Made by a program: the position numbers and the translations under genes. A stretch of DNA of 64,000 nt from Halobacillus litoralis (GTDB lineage Bacteria; Bacillota; Bacilli; Bacillales; Halobacillaceae), in contig NZ_CP026118.1 in the NCBI RefSeq assembly GCF_004101865.1, forward strand, positions 1,123,501-1,187,500, given 5' to 3'. Every line of letters starts with the position of its first letter. Within the stretch, counting starts at the first letter, position 1. The notes beneath the pieces are model-generated. The model made no database searches and was not told the origin of the DNA. It saw nothing but the letters and a program-made list of their open reading frames with translations. Positions 1 to 9,245 of the stretch are shown one piece after another.

Positions 1-816
1 GGCGCGCTGAACCCCGAGTTCTGGTAACACTTCTGATATGTATTGGATAAATAAACGGTTCGGAGCGAGTACCAACATGTCTTCAGGTTTGAAGATTTCT
101 TTCATCGTGTACAAAAAATAAGAGATTCTATGCAAAGCAATCGTCGTCTTGCCACTCCCTGCCGCTCCCTGGACGATAATCGGTTTTCGCAGATCTGCAC
201 GAATAATCCTGTTTTGTTCTTCCTGAATGGTAGAGACGATTTCCGTCAAACGGCTTTCGGCATTTTGAGCCAAGGAATCTTGCAGCAGCTCATCTTTGGT
301 GGTCAGGTCGATATCGCGGAAATTCTCTAAGTTTCCTTCTTCAATTTGATACTGTCGCTTTAATGAGACATGGCCTTCATAACGTTCACCCAAAGCTTCA
401 TAACTTACCTCTCCGATTCGTCCCTCATAATACACATTCGCTAAAGGGGAGCGCCAATCCAAAATGATAGGCAGCTGAGTCTCGCGGTCAAACAAAGACA
501 TTTTTCCAATATAGAAGGTTTCTCGATCTGGTTTTTCTTTACGATGAAAATCAATGCGGGCAAAATAAGGTTTCTTGCGTAGTTGTTGGAGGCTTTCCAG
601 TTGCTCCTTCGACATTTTCATAAAATTAGCATGTGACAACATTTCTTGATAGCGAAGACTACTATCTTTGAAGCTGAGGTTTTCGAGTGTATCTTCCTGT
701 CCCTTCTTCAGAGCTTCCTGACCGATTTCCTGTGAGTCAATCAACCGCTCCATATAAGCTTTCGTAAAAGAAAGTCTTTCCAATTCTTGTTTCAAATCCG
801 GGTGGCCTTCAGACAT
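1..816 (-). CDS. helD: RNA polymerase recycling helicase HelD, N-terminal part (cut by window edge)
   Basis: The first 272 residues of a UvrD/Rep-like superfamily 1 helicase run off the left edge. The order is an N-terminal coiled-coil region (residues about 1-80), a short domain containing DWRSP near 121, and a Walker A motif GAAGSGKT at 217-224. That arrangement is typical of HelD, which binds RNA polymerase and frees stalled or post-termination enzyme using ATP. The ATG at 816 was chosen because GGAGGAGGA lies 8 bases upstream. A general DNA helicase IV naming is possible, but the N-terminal extension favours HelD. Confidence 0.85.
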   Translation of the reverse strand, partial: MSEGHPDLKQELERLSFTKAYMERLIDSQEIGQEALKKGQEDTLENLSFKDSSLRYQEMLSHANFMKMSKEQLESLQQLRKKPYFARIDFHRKEKPDRETFYIGKMSLFDRETQLPIILDWRSPLANVYYEGRIGEVSYEALGERYEGHVSLKRQYQIEEGNLENFRDIDLTTKDELLQDSLAQNAESRLTEIVSTIQEEQNRIIRADLRKPIIVQGAAGSGKTTIALHRISYFLYTMKEIFKPEDMLVLAPNRLFIQYISEVLPELGVQRA

Positions 817-952
817 CTGTCATTCTCCTCCTCCATCATATTGGAATGACGCGTGAGCGCTGACCCTTCATGCAGTTTTTTCCAAAGCAACGAAATAATA
901 ACATACCACACCCGAAATGGAAGCGCAATCAAGTTTTTTAAATACTAATAAA

Positions 953-991
953 ACAAAGACACCCTCCCCGACTGAGAAGGATGTCTTTGTT
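953..991 (-). terminator. Rho-independent terminator
   Basis: A stem of ACAAAGACA with TGTCTTTGT, extended by CCT/AGG pairs, is followed on the minus strand by a T-rich tract. It lies just past the stop of the zinc/membrane protein gene at 1000. Confidence 0.7.
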
Positions 992-999
992 CCAGACCA

Positions 1000-1350
1000 T
1001 TATCTTCGTTTACTTTCTGCATATTTGGGAAGTCTGCTCTCAAAAACAACAAAAGAAAAAATACGAAGAAATATGGGATATAAAGCTAGAATCGCTATCA
1101 AATCACCTATGGACCCGAGGAAGTCTGTCATGAACAAAACCGCAGCAAAAATGACCATCAAGATAACAGTAATCAGCCCTGCCCGGCCATTCACAGGTGT
1201 CCAGGCTCCTGCAATAGTCCTGGTATCCTGTTCTAATAAATCGAAACAGCGATAGTGATAAGGTCTTACTCTGAACCAATTTGAAGCAGTTATGAGTTCA
1301 TCCCTATCCTGAATTTCCTTATAACAATAACGACAGACATTAGTGTTCAC
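1000..1350 (-). CDS. Small membrane protein with N-terminal zinc ribbon
   Basis: About 116 residues. The N-terminus carries CxxC (CRYC) and later HxxC (HYRC), a likely zinc site, followed by two hydrophobic segments in the C-terminal half. I do not recognise the family. The reading frame is open to 1392, but the GTG at 1350 is preferred because AGGAG lies 8 bases before it and no SD precedes the upstream ATG. With that start it begins 5 bases after the stop of the ATPase gene, so the two are probably co-transcribed and translated in sequence. It may be a membrane partner of the upstream regulator; this is inference from adjacency only. Confidence 0.65.
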   Translation of the reverse strand: MNTNVCRYCYKEIQDRDELITASNWFRVRPYHYRCFDLLEQDTRTIAGAWTPVNGRAGLITVILMVIFAAVLFMTDFLGSIGDLIAILALYPIFLRIFSFVVFESRLPKYAESKRR

Positions 1351-1355
1351 AAAAT

Positions 1356-1781
1356 CTACTCCTGAAAAAGATATTTTTTCATTAGCAAACATTCATTGCC
1401 TATATCATTATAACGTATTACGTCCATAACTCTAAGCATTAATGTAATCCCCCGGCCCCTTCTTTCTAAATCTTCAACAGTGGGAAACCATTGTTTGATA
1501 TCACTAGTGACTTGATAAGGCTTCCATTCGAATCCACTTCCCTGGTCTTTCACCCTCACTAATAGTCGTGAGTTCAAAAAAGAAATGTTCAGTTGGATTG
1601 GATAATCATTTCTTTGATCATGGCCGTGTTCCCAAGCATTCCAAACAGCTTCTGAAATAGAAGCGTCCACTAACAATTGATCATTCCCATAATATTTAGC
1701 CAGATAGGGATGATACTCTTTCCTGATTTTTTTCATGTCTCTAGGATGCCTGATGTTTGCTTCAAAAGATGTCCTCATCAT
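1356..1781 (-). CDS. HATPase-type ATP-binding protein (anti-sigma/RsbW-like)
   Basis: This 141-residue protein consists of one GHKL ATPase domain. The N-box is visible as SEAVWNAWEHGH, the G1 box as KDQGSGF and the G2-like box as RRGRGITLM. Stand-alone domains of this kind are SpoIIAB/RsbW-like serine kinases that hold sigma factors, or phosphorylate an anti-sigma antagonist. No sigma factor or STAS-domain gene is next to it, so the partner is unknown. The start has AGGAG upstream; a second ATG directly follows the first and could be used instead. It is followed closely by the zinc/membrane gene. Confidence 0.7.
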   Translation of the reverse strand: MMRTSFEANIRHPRDMKKIRKEYHPYLAKYYGNDQLLVDASISEAVWNAWEHGHDQRNDYPIQLNISFLNSRLLVRVKDQGSGFEWKPYQVTSDIKQWFPTVEDLERRGRGITLMLRVMDVIRYNDIGNECLLMKKYLFQE

Positions 1782-2025
1782 TCAACCTCTCCTCTGCTGA
1801 TTAAATGAATCTTATCTACACTCCCTTTTTCATAAGAGATTATGTTCATTCTTCTATTCCCTATCTATTACAAAATTAAAAGGGGAAATATGTTTTATTG
1901 ATGGCATCGGTCCATCTTAGCAGATTATTAAAAATCAAAAATGTCCAAGTATAGAGTTATTATTCCCCAAGCCATAAAAAAAGACCTCATGTTTGCTCAA
2001 GAGGCCACTGTAAAAAATTTTCAAT

Positions 2026-2130
2026 CTAGAGGAGCTATTAAAGTTTGTTGTTGCTTCTCACGAATCGCTTGTCGGTTGATGCTTGCCGCGGGCACGGCCT
2101 CACCACCGAACACTCATCGTGGAATCTACG
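2026..2130. repeat. Dispersed intergenic repeat, short copy
   Basis: About 105 bases, from CTAGAGGAG to CATCGTGGA, recur at 22973-23140 with high similarity. The second copy carries about 65 extra bases in the middle. The 429-base gap from 1782 to 2210 holds this repeat and no coding sequence that I trust. Confidence 0.7.
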
Positions 2131-2210
2131 GGCTTTTTCTTTGTTGCATAACTCAGAAGGTTCCAGTTCTTCAGTAGCCTCTAGCTTTAACATGGAGGTC
2201 CGCCTGTTGC

Positions 2211-3287
2211 TTATTCAGTACGTTCATGCTCTTGGATAATATCGATCACCTTTTCTTTAGTTCGCTCACTTTGGTAACTTTCCATATTTTCAAGTATTTC
2301 AGCATCCTCACTCATCAACTGACGTAAGTCTTTCAACAACCGTTCATCCGTCAGTTCCTCCTCTTCAAGTTTGATCGCGTACCCTTGTTTAACAAAAGAA
2401 TCCGCGTTCAATATTTGATCTCCCCGGCTTGCTTTTCTCGATAAAGGAATAAGCAGCATCGGCTTTTTCAATGCTAAAAATTCAAATATAGCATTCGAAC
2501 CAGCGCGGGAAACAATGTAATCAGTCGCAGCAAAGAGATCTTTCAATTCTTCATTCACATATTCGAATTGTGCATAACCTTGTCTGTGAATGGAATCATC
2601 TTTGTTTTGATGACCGCATATATGGATGACTTGGACTTGTTCTAATAACTCATCAAGATTATCACGGACGGCGTCGTTGATTCGCTTCGAACCTGTACTG
2701 CCCCCCATAACCATGATGACAGGCTTTTGCTTATGAAACGAGCAAAGAGCCAGTCCTTTTGAACGAGACCCTTCAAACAACTCTTCACGGACGACAGCCC
2801 CTATGAATTCCCCTTTTCCCTCTGGCAGGTGGTTCATCGTTTCGGGAAAAGTCGCCAGGATCTTTTTAGCAAAGGGGAACGATAATTTATTCGCGAGTCC
2901 TGGAGTATAATCCGACTCATGAATGATTGTAGGGACTCTCTTCAATTTTGCGGCCATCACTACGGGGACAGATACGAACCCCCCCTTAGAGAAAATGACG
3001 CGCGGCTTTCTCTTGCTGATGATTCTCAACGATTGAGTCAACCCTTTCAAAACTTTAAAAGGGTCTTTCAAGTTCTCCTTGGACATGTACCTTCTCAACT
3101 TACCTGTAGAAATGCCGTAATACGTGACACCCTCCAAAGGTTCAATCAACTGCTTCTCTATGCCTTCATACGAACCGATATAATCTACTTCATAACCTTG
3201 CTTTTGGAATTCAGGGATAAGCGCAAGGTTCACAATCACGTGTCCGGCTGTGCCTCCACCTGTAAATAAAATTCGCTTTTGACTCAT
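2211..3287 (-). CDS. murG: MurG-like UDP-GlcNAc:lipid I N-acetylglucosaminyltransferase
   Basis: At 358 residues this is full length for a GT28 glycosyltransferase. The N-terminal GGGTAGH loop (about 10-16), the acceptor-side HESDYTPGLAN region and the C-terminal nucleotide-sugar region with GGSTGSKRIND and SRAGSNAIFEF are all present. MurG adds GlcNAc to undecaprenyl-PP-MurNAc-pentapeptide at the inner membrane face, making lipid II. The gene stands alone between a repeat and a divergent MATE exporter, not in a mur/fts cluster. It may therefore be the second MurG paralogue that some Bacillaceae carry. The ATG start has AAAGGA 11-12 bases upstream. Confidence 0.85.
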   Translation of the reverse strand: MSQKRILFTGGGTAGHVIVNLALIPEFQKQGYEVDYIGSYEGIEKQLIEPLEGVTYYGISTGKLRRYMSKENLKDPFKVLKGLTQSLRIISKRKPRVIFSKGGFVSVPVVMAAKLKRVPTIIHESDYTPGLANKLSFPFAKKILATFPETMNHLPEGKGEFIGAVVREELFEGSRSKGLALCSFHKQKPVIMVMGGSTGSKRINDAVRDNLDELLEQVQVIHICGHQNKDDSIHRQGYAQFEYVNEELKDLFAATDYIVSRAGSNAIFEFLALKKPMLLIPLSRKASRGDQILNADSFVKQGYAIKLEEEELTDERLLKDLRQLMSEDAEILENMESYQSERTKEKVIDIIQEHERTE

Positions 3288-3396
3288 ATCACGCTCAACG
3301 TCCTTTCTGGGGTGTCTATAAATAGGTATCTATATGCTAATGTGCTATAATCCTCATATTCCTCTAGAAGAATTGTAACAGAAAAGGAAGATCTCT

Positions 3397-4752
3397 ATGT
3401 ATGAAACTAAAACATTACGTGAAAAAATCAAATTGTTCACTGTTATCCTGCTCCCTATATTAATCACCCAAATCGGCATGTATGCGATGAATTTCTTCGA
3501 TACCATCATGTCAGGGAAATCAGGGGCAGATCAGCTTGCAGGTGTAGCGATCGGCTCCAGCATTTGGGTGCCTGTCTTTACTGGATTGAATGGAATACTG
3601 ATGGCCATCTCTCCGATCGTCGCTCAACTGAAAGGAGCTAAAAAAGACAGGGAGATCACTTATTCTGTGAAGCAAGGCGTCTACTTAGCCATTGTCCTAG
3701 CGACACTTATCGGAGTAATCGGATTCTTTATGTTAGATCCGATCCTCTCACTTATGGATATAGAGTCAGAAGTGAATCATGTGGCCAAATATTACCTGAT
3801 AACCCTTGGGATTGGGATTGTTCCATTATTCGTGTTCAATATTTTGCGCTCTTTTGTGGATGCTCTAGGAATGACAAAAATATCGATGTTTGTCATATTA
3901 CTGACTCTCCCTACGAATATTCTGTTCAATTATATCTTTATTTTTGGTAAATGGGGCGCGCCGGAACTCGGGGGTGTTGGAGCAGGAATCGCTTCTGCGC
4001 TTACCTATTGGGTATCTTTCTGCATCATTATACTCATCATACATAAACTCACTCCGCTCAAGAGATATAAAATCTTTAAAAACTGGATGAAACCTTCCTT
4101 CAAGGAATGGTGGAACCAGTTGAGAATCGGTGTCCCTATCGGCTTTGCCATTTTCTTTGAAACAAGCATATTCGCTGCTGTCACCTTCTTTATGACCGCT
4201 TATGACACAAATACAATCGCTGCCCACCAGGCTGCAATCAACTTCGCTTCTTTTCTATATATGGTTCCGTTAAGTATCGCCTTCGCGCTGACCATCGCTG
4301 TAGGTTTTGAAGTTGGCGCAGGCCGCTACAAAGAAGCGCGGACATATTCTTATATGGGTATTACCCTTGCGGTCATGATGAGTATAATTGCCGGCCTTGT
4401 TCTATTCATTTTTGACGATACTGTAGCCAGAATGTACAGCTCCAATGAAACCGTAATCGAACTGACGAAAAACTTCATTTTCTTTGCAATCTTTTTCCAA
4501 TTATCAGATGGATTCGGAGCACCGCTTCAGGGGATCCTCAGAGGATATAAAGACGTCAATATTACGCTTCTGATGGCTTTCATATCGTATTGGGGCATTG
4601 GACTACCAAGCGGATACCTGTTAGCCACTTATACAAGTTTAGGGCCATATGGTTACTGGCTGAGCTTGACGATCGGTTTAACTGCCGGTGCTGTCACATT
4701 GCTCATCAGGATGATCCACTTACAGAAAGGACATCTGAAATCTTTCCGTTAA
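3397..4752 (+). CDS. MATE family multidrug/Na+ antiporter
   Basis: A 451-residue membrane protein with about twelve hydrophobic segments in two six-helix halves, the length and organisation of MATE (NorM/DinF-class) exporters. These expel cationic drugs or metabolites in exchange for Na+ or H+. The N-terminal segment PILITQIGMYAMNFFDTIMS matches the family's first helix. The ATG start has AAGGAAG 6 bases before it. The gene is monocistronic and divergent from murG. The substrate cannot be told from sequence. Confidence 0.9.
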   Translation: MYETKTLREKIKLFTVILLPILITQIGMYAMNFFDTIMSGKSGADQLAGVAIGSSIWVPVFTGLNGILMAISPIVAQLKGAKKDREITYSVKQGVYLAIVLATLIGVIGFFMLDPILSLMDIESEVNHVAKYYLITLGIGIVPLFVFNILRSFVDALGMTKISMFVILLTLPTNILFNYIFIFGKWGAPELGGVGAGIASALTYWVSFCIIILIIHKLTPLKRYKIFKNWMKPSFKEWWNQLRIGVPIGFAIFFETSIFAAVTFFMTAYDTNTIAAHQAAINFASFLYMVPLSIAFALTIAVGFEVGAGRYKEARTYSYMGITLAVMMSIIAGLVLFIFDDTVARMYSSNETVIELTKNFIFFAIFFQLSDGFGAPLQGILRGYKDVNITLLMAFISYWGIGLPSGYLLATYTSLGPYGYWLSLTIGLTAGAVTLLIRMIHLQKGHLKSFR

Positions 4753-4902
4753 TGTTACTTAAGATGGCAAGGGACACTGATCACTGTAAGGTGAAAAATT
4801 ACAGGACGATGCTCGCAAACCACTATATTATGAATATAATCTGAAAATCATTTATACTTGAGTATAAGTGAATAATAAGCCTAGGACAAAGGATGTGAAA
4901 AA

Positions 4903-5059
4903 ATGCAGAAAGTTATCACGTTGAGGAAAACGGGAGCATCTCATGCAAAGCCTATGATTAGAAGGCGGCACTTTGCATGAGGGGGATTTGATCAGCTTGC
5001 CTGAACAGCCTCATATTTCTAATCGTACAGGCTTTGCACCTTATTTAGTAGATAACTAA
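4903..5059 (+). pseudogene. Possible frameshifted small gene upstream of the CD3324-family gene
   Basis: An ATG at 4903 with GGATG upstream opens a 25-codon frame ending at 4980. The next frame then reads on with protein-like composition (EGDLISLPEQPHISNRTG) to a TAA at 5057-5059. One frameshift near 4955 would join them. A perfect 11-bp inverted repeat (4940-4950 with 4971-4981) spans the junction, so the region may instead be a structured leader. I recognise no family. The remainder of the gap 4753-5081 shows nothing else. Confidence 0.3.
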
Positions 5060-5081
5060 AATAAATAAGGAGCTGGCTGAG

Positions 5082-5348
5082 ATGAAATATGTGAACGCAA
5101 ACAATATTATACCTGAAGAACTTATAACAGAACTGCAGAAATATATACAAGGTGAAACTCTTTATATTCCTAAACCCAGAGCAATGCATAAAAAATGGGG
5201 GACCTCCTCTGGAGCAAGAAAGAAAATCAATGAGCGGAACTCCAAGATTAAACAAAGCTTTTATGACGGATACTCCATCAGTGAATTAGCGGAGAAGTAT
5301 TTTCTCTCACCAGAGACGATAAAGAAAATTGTTTATACTAAGGAATAG
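5082..5348 (+). CDS. CD3324 family HTH protein (Mor-like)
   Basis: An 88-residue protein matching the CD3324 family: the N-terminus KYVNANNIIPEELITELQKY, a central KKWGTSSGARK block and a C-terminal helix-turn-helix (ISELAEKYFLSPETIKKIVY, about 65-84). These are small DNA-binding proteins related to Mor-type activators; their targets are unknown. AAGGAG lies 9 bases before the ATG, and a strong terminator follows the stop. The complete N-terminus and terminator argue for an intact single-gene unit. Confidence 0.8.
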   Translation: MKYVNANNIIPEELITELQKYIQGETLYIPKPRAMHKKWGTSSGARKKINERNSKIKQSFYDGYSISELAEKYFLSPETIKKIVYTKE

Positions 5349-5356
5349 CCAAAATG

Positions 5357-5395
5357 ACACTGATTATCTTTTAGTTGGATAATCAGTGTTTTTTT
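5357..5395 (+). terminator. Rho-independent terminator
   Basis: A 12-bp perfect stem (ACACTGATTATC with GATAATCAGTGT) and a run of seven T follow the CD3324-family gene. Confidence 0.9.
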
Positions 5396-5429
5396 ACACT
5401 CCTGGAAATAATATAACTAACAGCTTGTT

Positions 5430-5512
5430 CAGTTCCGACAACCAGCCCCTCGGGGTGCTTGCGCTTAGATTCATCTAGCTCCAGCGCCTCCCCAACAAGC
5501 TTTTGGTCTGGT
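5430..5512. repeat. Bacillaceae-type intergenic repeat fragment
   Basis: It contains CTAGCTCCAGCGCC next to GTGCTTGCGCTTAG, which together can fold on each other. The motif is familiar to me from intergenic repeats of many Bacillus-related genomes and resembles the arms of the units at 30.8-31.3, 36.0 and 41.9 kb. Confidence 0.5.
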
Positions 5513-5606
5513 GATATTGATTCTAAGTAATTCTTTCTATTTATTGAACTCGTGGATAAATGTATATTTATGATAAGAAAATAAGCACATTACAGGAGGG
5601 ATATTG

Positions 5607-6170
5607 ATGAGTGAAGAAGTACATCAACCTATCAAATTTTTAGCGGGTAACAGAGTCTATTTAAGACCGATTGAAAATGAGGATTTGGATTTCTTTTATA
5701 AAAATGCTCTCTGGGATAAAGAAGGACGGCGGCTCACAGGTACTCAGGCTGTGTTCACCCGGTCTGCTGTTCAGGATTGGTTTGACAGGATCTCAAAGGA
5801 CGCCAGCAGAATCGATCTGGTCATTTGCTTACAGGAAACTGACCAGCTTATTGGTGACATTGCTATGCTGGAGATAGATCAGCAAAATCGTAAAGCGATT
5901 GTGAGGATTTCCATTTTCGATAAGGACTTCTGGGGGGATGGATACGGGACAGAAGCCATGTCGTTACTGTTGGAATTCGGCTTTGAGATCATGAATTTGA
6001 ATAGAGTAGGTCTGGATGTCTTCGCCTACAACAAAAGAGGAATGCAATCGTATAAAAAGTTGGGATTTATAGAAGAAGGTCGTATAAGGGAAGAGCTATT
6101 CTATAACGGAGCATACCATGATTCAATTTTAATGGGAGTGAAACGCGATGAATTCCTTAAATATGTCTGA
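5607..6170 (+). CDS. GNAT family N-acetyltransferase (RimJ/RimL-like)
   Basis: A 187-residue single-domain GNAT protein. The opening LRPIENEDLDFFYKNA, the FDKDFWGDGYGTEAM block carrying the acetyl-CoA pyrophosphate loop (GDGYGTEA) and the C-terminal NKRGMQSYKKLGFIEEGRIR are typical of RimJ/RimL-like enzymes, which acetylate protein N-termini, antibiotics or polyamines. The ATG at 5607 is preferred over the in-frame TTG at 5604 because AGGAGGG ends six bases before it. It stands alone; the substrate is unknown. Confidence 0.85.
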   Translation: MSEEVHQPIKFLAGNRVYLRPIENEDLDFFYKNALWDKEGRRLTGTQAVFTRSAVQDWFDRISKDASRIDLVICLQETDQLIGDIAMLEIDQQNRKAIVRISIFDKDFWGDGYGTEAMSLLLEFGFEIMNLNRVGLDVFAYNKRGMQSYKKLGFIEEGRIREELFYNGAYHDSILMGVKRDEFLKYV

Positions 6171-6317
6171 TTATAGTTTGAACTGCGATGATAACCGGCA
6201 TACGATTTCAATAAGAACAACACCTCCAAAGATATAAAATTGATATTTACATCTTTGAAGGTGTTAGATTCAGCCACCGAATGACAGGTGCTTTCAAAAT
6301 TCACTAGGTGGTTTATT

Positions 6318-7742
6318 TTACTGATTCAAATTCATCACAATCAGCCGTTCTTCTGTCATCTCATCAATGGCATATTTCGGGCCTTCTTTCCCCCAGCCGC
6401 TGTTTTTCACTCCACCGTAAGGCATAAGGTCCACACGATATTGAGAGGAGTCATTGACCATGAGACCTCCAACTTCAACATTTTCAGCCGCATAAAAAGC
6501 GGTATCGATATTCTGAGTGAAAATTCCACCTTGCAGACCATACGGAGAACTGTTGACATCCTGAATACATGACTTGAGATCAGAAAATGGAAGAATACTT
6601 ACAACAGGGGCGAAAACTTCCTCACAGACAACCTTCATCTCATGGTTAACTTCTGTCAATACAGTCGGTTGAAGTAAAGCCCCGTCTCGTTCCCCTCCAT
6701 AGAGAATATGAGCACCCTCGTTTTTTGCTCCTTCCACCCATTCTTCAGCACGCTTCGCTTCATCCTCACTGATCATTGGGCCTACATCTGTATTTGATTC
6801 ATTCGGGTCTCCTACATTCAATGATTGTATGGCATTTATAAATTTTTGTTGAAATTCTTCCTGGACCTCTTCATGGACATAAATCCTCTGAACAGAAATA
6901 CATATTTGACCCGCAAAAGCATAACTTTTGGCGGCCACGTTTTTAGCTGCTGTATCTAAATCTGCTTCTTTATCAATAATGACAGGGGAGTTGTTGCCAA
7001 GCTCCAGGATGAGCTTATTCAGACCTGTATTCTGTTTCAATTTCAAGCCGACTTCAGCACTTCCTGTAAACGTGTAGAGATTAATTCTAGCATCTTCCAT
7101 CATTTGATTACCCACTGTAGAACCTGAACCAACTACTACATTCAAGAATCCTTTCGGCAATCCTGCTTCTCCGAAGAGTTCCGCTAATTTCAGTGCGGAA
7201 ATAGGTGTTTTGCTTGCCGGTTTCAATACGACAGCATTTCCAGCCGCAATCGCAGGAGCTATTTTATGTGCGACAAGATTGACTGGGAAGTTGAAAGGGC
7301 TGATGGCGCCAACAACACCGATGGGAACTTTTATGGTGAAGGCCATGCGATTTTCGGACCCTGGTGCTGCTTCAACAGGGACACCTTCACCATGAATCCT
7401 CTTCGCTTCTTCTGCGGCCAATTCAAAAGTCTGCGTTGCTCGATCGATCTCGGTCAACGCTTGTTTGAGCGGTTTCCCAGCTTCCAAAGTAATATTTTCA
7501 GCAAGATCCTCTTTCTTTTCTTGCAACAATTCACTGACACGCTTTAAGATTTCGAATCGCTGGTAAGGAGGCATTTGTCTCTCCTTATAGGCCTCAGCTG
7601 CTGCTTCAATGGCGATATCCACTTCTTTTTCAGAAGCTTTAGCCACTTTAGCATAGGGTTCTTGTGTGTACTTATTTAAAACCTCTTGTTGTTCCGCTGT
7701 ACTGACCCATTCTCCATTAATATAGAGCTTATGCGTTTGCAC
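6318..7742 (-). CDS. NAD(P)-dependent aldehyde dehydrogenase
   Basis: At 474 residues this is a full-length aldehyde dehydrogenase. Oxyanion Asn151 sits in SPFNFP, general base Glu247 in ELGNN and the catalytic Cys281 in GQICIS, followed by the C-terminal MPYGGVKNSGWGKEG. The family oxidises aldehydes to acids with NAD(P)+ in the cytosol. The closest memory match is the lactaldehyde/phosphonoacetaldehyde/succinate-semialdehyde group, so the substrate is open. The start is GTG with AAAGGAGAG six bases upstream. No pathway partner is adjacent. Confidence 0.85.
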   Translation of the reverse strand: MQTHKLYINGEWVSTAEQQEVLNKYTQEPYAKVAKASEKEVDIAIEAAAEAYKERQMPPYQRFEILKRVSELLQEKKEDLAENITLEAGKPLKQALTEIDRATQTFELAAEEAKRIHGEGVPVEAAPGSENRMAFTIKVPIGVVGAISPFNFPVNLVAHKIAPAIAAGNAVVLKPASKTPISALKLAELFGEAGLPKGFLNVVVGSGSTVGNQMMEDARINLYTFTGSAEVGLKLKQNTGLNKLILELGNNSPVIIDKEADLDTAAKNVAAKSYAFAGQICISVQRIYVHEEVQEEFQQKFINAIQSLNVGDPNESNTDVGPMISEDEAKRAEEWVEGAKNEGAHILYGGERDGALLQPTVLTEVNHEMKVVCEEVFAPVVSILPFSDLKSCIQDVNSSPYGLQGGIFTQNIDTAFYAAENVEVGGLMVNDSSQYRVDLMPYGGVKNSGWGKEGPKYAIDEMTEERLIVMNLNQ

Positions 7743-7908
7743 AATTATCTCTCCTTTTATTGGGATCTATAGATTTTTATTTCCTTTTCCTTTCTTTTGT
7801 AAACTTTGCTGATGGAAGAACAGGACAGCTGGAGTACACTAAAGCCTTTGTAACATCTTTTTACTTCACCAAAGAAAAGTTCGCTTTTGGCCACAACACT
7901 TGCAGACA

Positions 7909-7949
7909 AAAAAAGGCTGAACGGAGAAAATCTCCATTCAGCCTTTTTG
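7909..7949 (-). terminator. Rho-independent terminator (nupC end)
   Basis: AAAAAGGCTGAA-type stem with one mismatch, loop AAA/TTT and T-tracts on both strands. It lies directly after the nupC stop on the minus strand. Confidence 0.85.
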
Positions 7950-7954
7950 TTATC

Positions 7955-9142
7955 TTATAGAAATAGTCCTGCAATTGTTGCAGAAAGCATAGAACCAAGT
8001 GTAGCACCAATGAGAAGTTTCATACCAAAACCAGACACTTTACCGCCTTTTTCACTGTCGATTCCCTGCACAGTACCCGCAATGATACCAATGGAGGAGA
8101 AGTTAGCGAAACTTGTCAGGAATACCGTTACGATCCCTGTTGTCTTTTCTGACACACTATCAAGCATATTGCTGAATTCAAGCATAGCAACGAATTCGTT
8201 CGTTACGATTTTCGTACCCATGATAGCACCGGCATCAATCACTTCACCAGCAGGAATCCCCATCAATAATCCGATCGGAGCGATGATATAGCCAAGAAGT
8301 TGTTGAAGGGTGAAACCATTGAATATCGCACCAAAGACTGCATTAACGAGCTCTAGTGAAGCGATGAAAGCGATAAGCATAGAAGCTACGATCAATGCAA
8401 TTTTACCACCATCTAAAGCTCCATTCCCCATAGCTTCGAAGAAACTCTTGGAATTGGAAACATCTTGGATGTCGACAACGTCTTCTTCTTTAGAAACTTT
8501 TACCGGAGAAATCATAGAAGCTACGATCAAAGCACTGAACATGTTTAACGGAAGCGCAACCAGGATATATTGACTTGGGAGCATTCCCAGATAAGCCCCT
8601 ACGATTGATGCAGAAACAGAGCCCATAGCAGAAGCACTGACGATATATAAACGGTTATCATTCAAATTATGGAATTGTGATTTAATAGCGATCAATGCTT
8701 CTGATTGTCCGAAGAAAATACTGTTTACAGCATTGAAAGATTCAACCTTTGGAAGACCCGTAATTTTAGAAAGTCCCCAGCCAAGATACTTGATAATGAA
8801 AGGCAAAATCTTCAAGTACGTCAAAACAGATAGGATGGTAGCAAAGAAGATGATGATCAATAGGACGTTGAAGAAGAAAACTCCGCCGTCTCCGACTTGA
8901 ACTCCGCCCAGAACGAAATCCACCCCTACTGTTCCATACTCAATAAGCTTATTAAAGCCCCAGGAGATGGCATCTATGATCTTTTTCCCTATTTCTGTAT
9001 TGAACATGAAGGCGGTAATAAGCAATTGAACCACCAACATGACGACTACACCTTTATAATTAATATTTTTACGATCATTGGACATCAAAAAAGCGATTCC
9101 AAGAATGACCGCGACAGCAATAATCCCTAAAAGAATATCCAT
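7955..9142 (-). CDS. nupC: Concentrative nucleoside transporter, NupC family
   Basis: The 395-residue product has about ten membrane helices and CNT hallmarks: a Gly-rich gate region, FFGQSEALIAIKSQ and a C-terminal NEFVAMLEFSN. CNT proteins import pyrimidine or purine nucleosides with H+ or Na+. The frame is open for 45 codons upstream, but the ATG at 9142 has GGGGAGG eight bases before it, and the extension has no SD of its own. A plausible sigma-A promoter lies 75-100 bases upstream. Together with the NCS2 permease and ade elsewhere in the window it points to active nucleobase salvage. Confidence 0.9.
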   Translation of the reverse strand: MDILLGIIAVAVILGIAFLMSNDRKNINYKGVVVMLVVQLLITAFMFNTEIGKKIIDAISWGFNKLIEYGTVGVDFVLGGVQVGDGGVFFFNVLLIIIFFATILSVLTYLKILPFIIKYLGWGLSKITGLPKVESFNAVNSIFFGQSEALIAIKSQFHNLNDNRLYIVSASAMGSVSASIVGAYLGMLPSQYILVALPLNMFSALIVASMISPVKVSKEEDVVDIQDVSNSKSFFEAMGNGALDGGKIALIVASMLIAFIASLELVNAVFGAIFNGFTLQQLLGYIIAPIGLLMGIPAGEVIDAGAIMGTKIVTNEFVAMLEFSNMLDSVSEKTTGIVTVFLTSFANFSSIGIIAGTVQGIDSEKGGKVSGFGMKLLIGATLGSMLSATIAGLFL

Positions 9143-9216
9143 GAAAAAATCCTCCCCTATTTGTTTGGTAATAAACCCCATTATGAAAATGCTTACATTA
9201 ACTAATACCACTATGG

Positions 9217-9245
9217 ATTTTATCAGGTTGTCAGACGTCATGCAA
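9217..9245 (-). promoter_or_regulatory. Putative sigma-A promoter of nupC
   Basis: Minus-strand TTGCAT, 17-base spacer, TAAAAT; placed correctly upstream of the nupC start at 9142. Confidence 0.5.
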
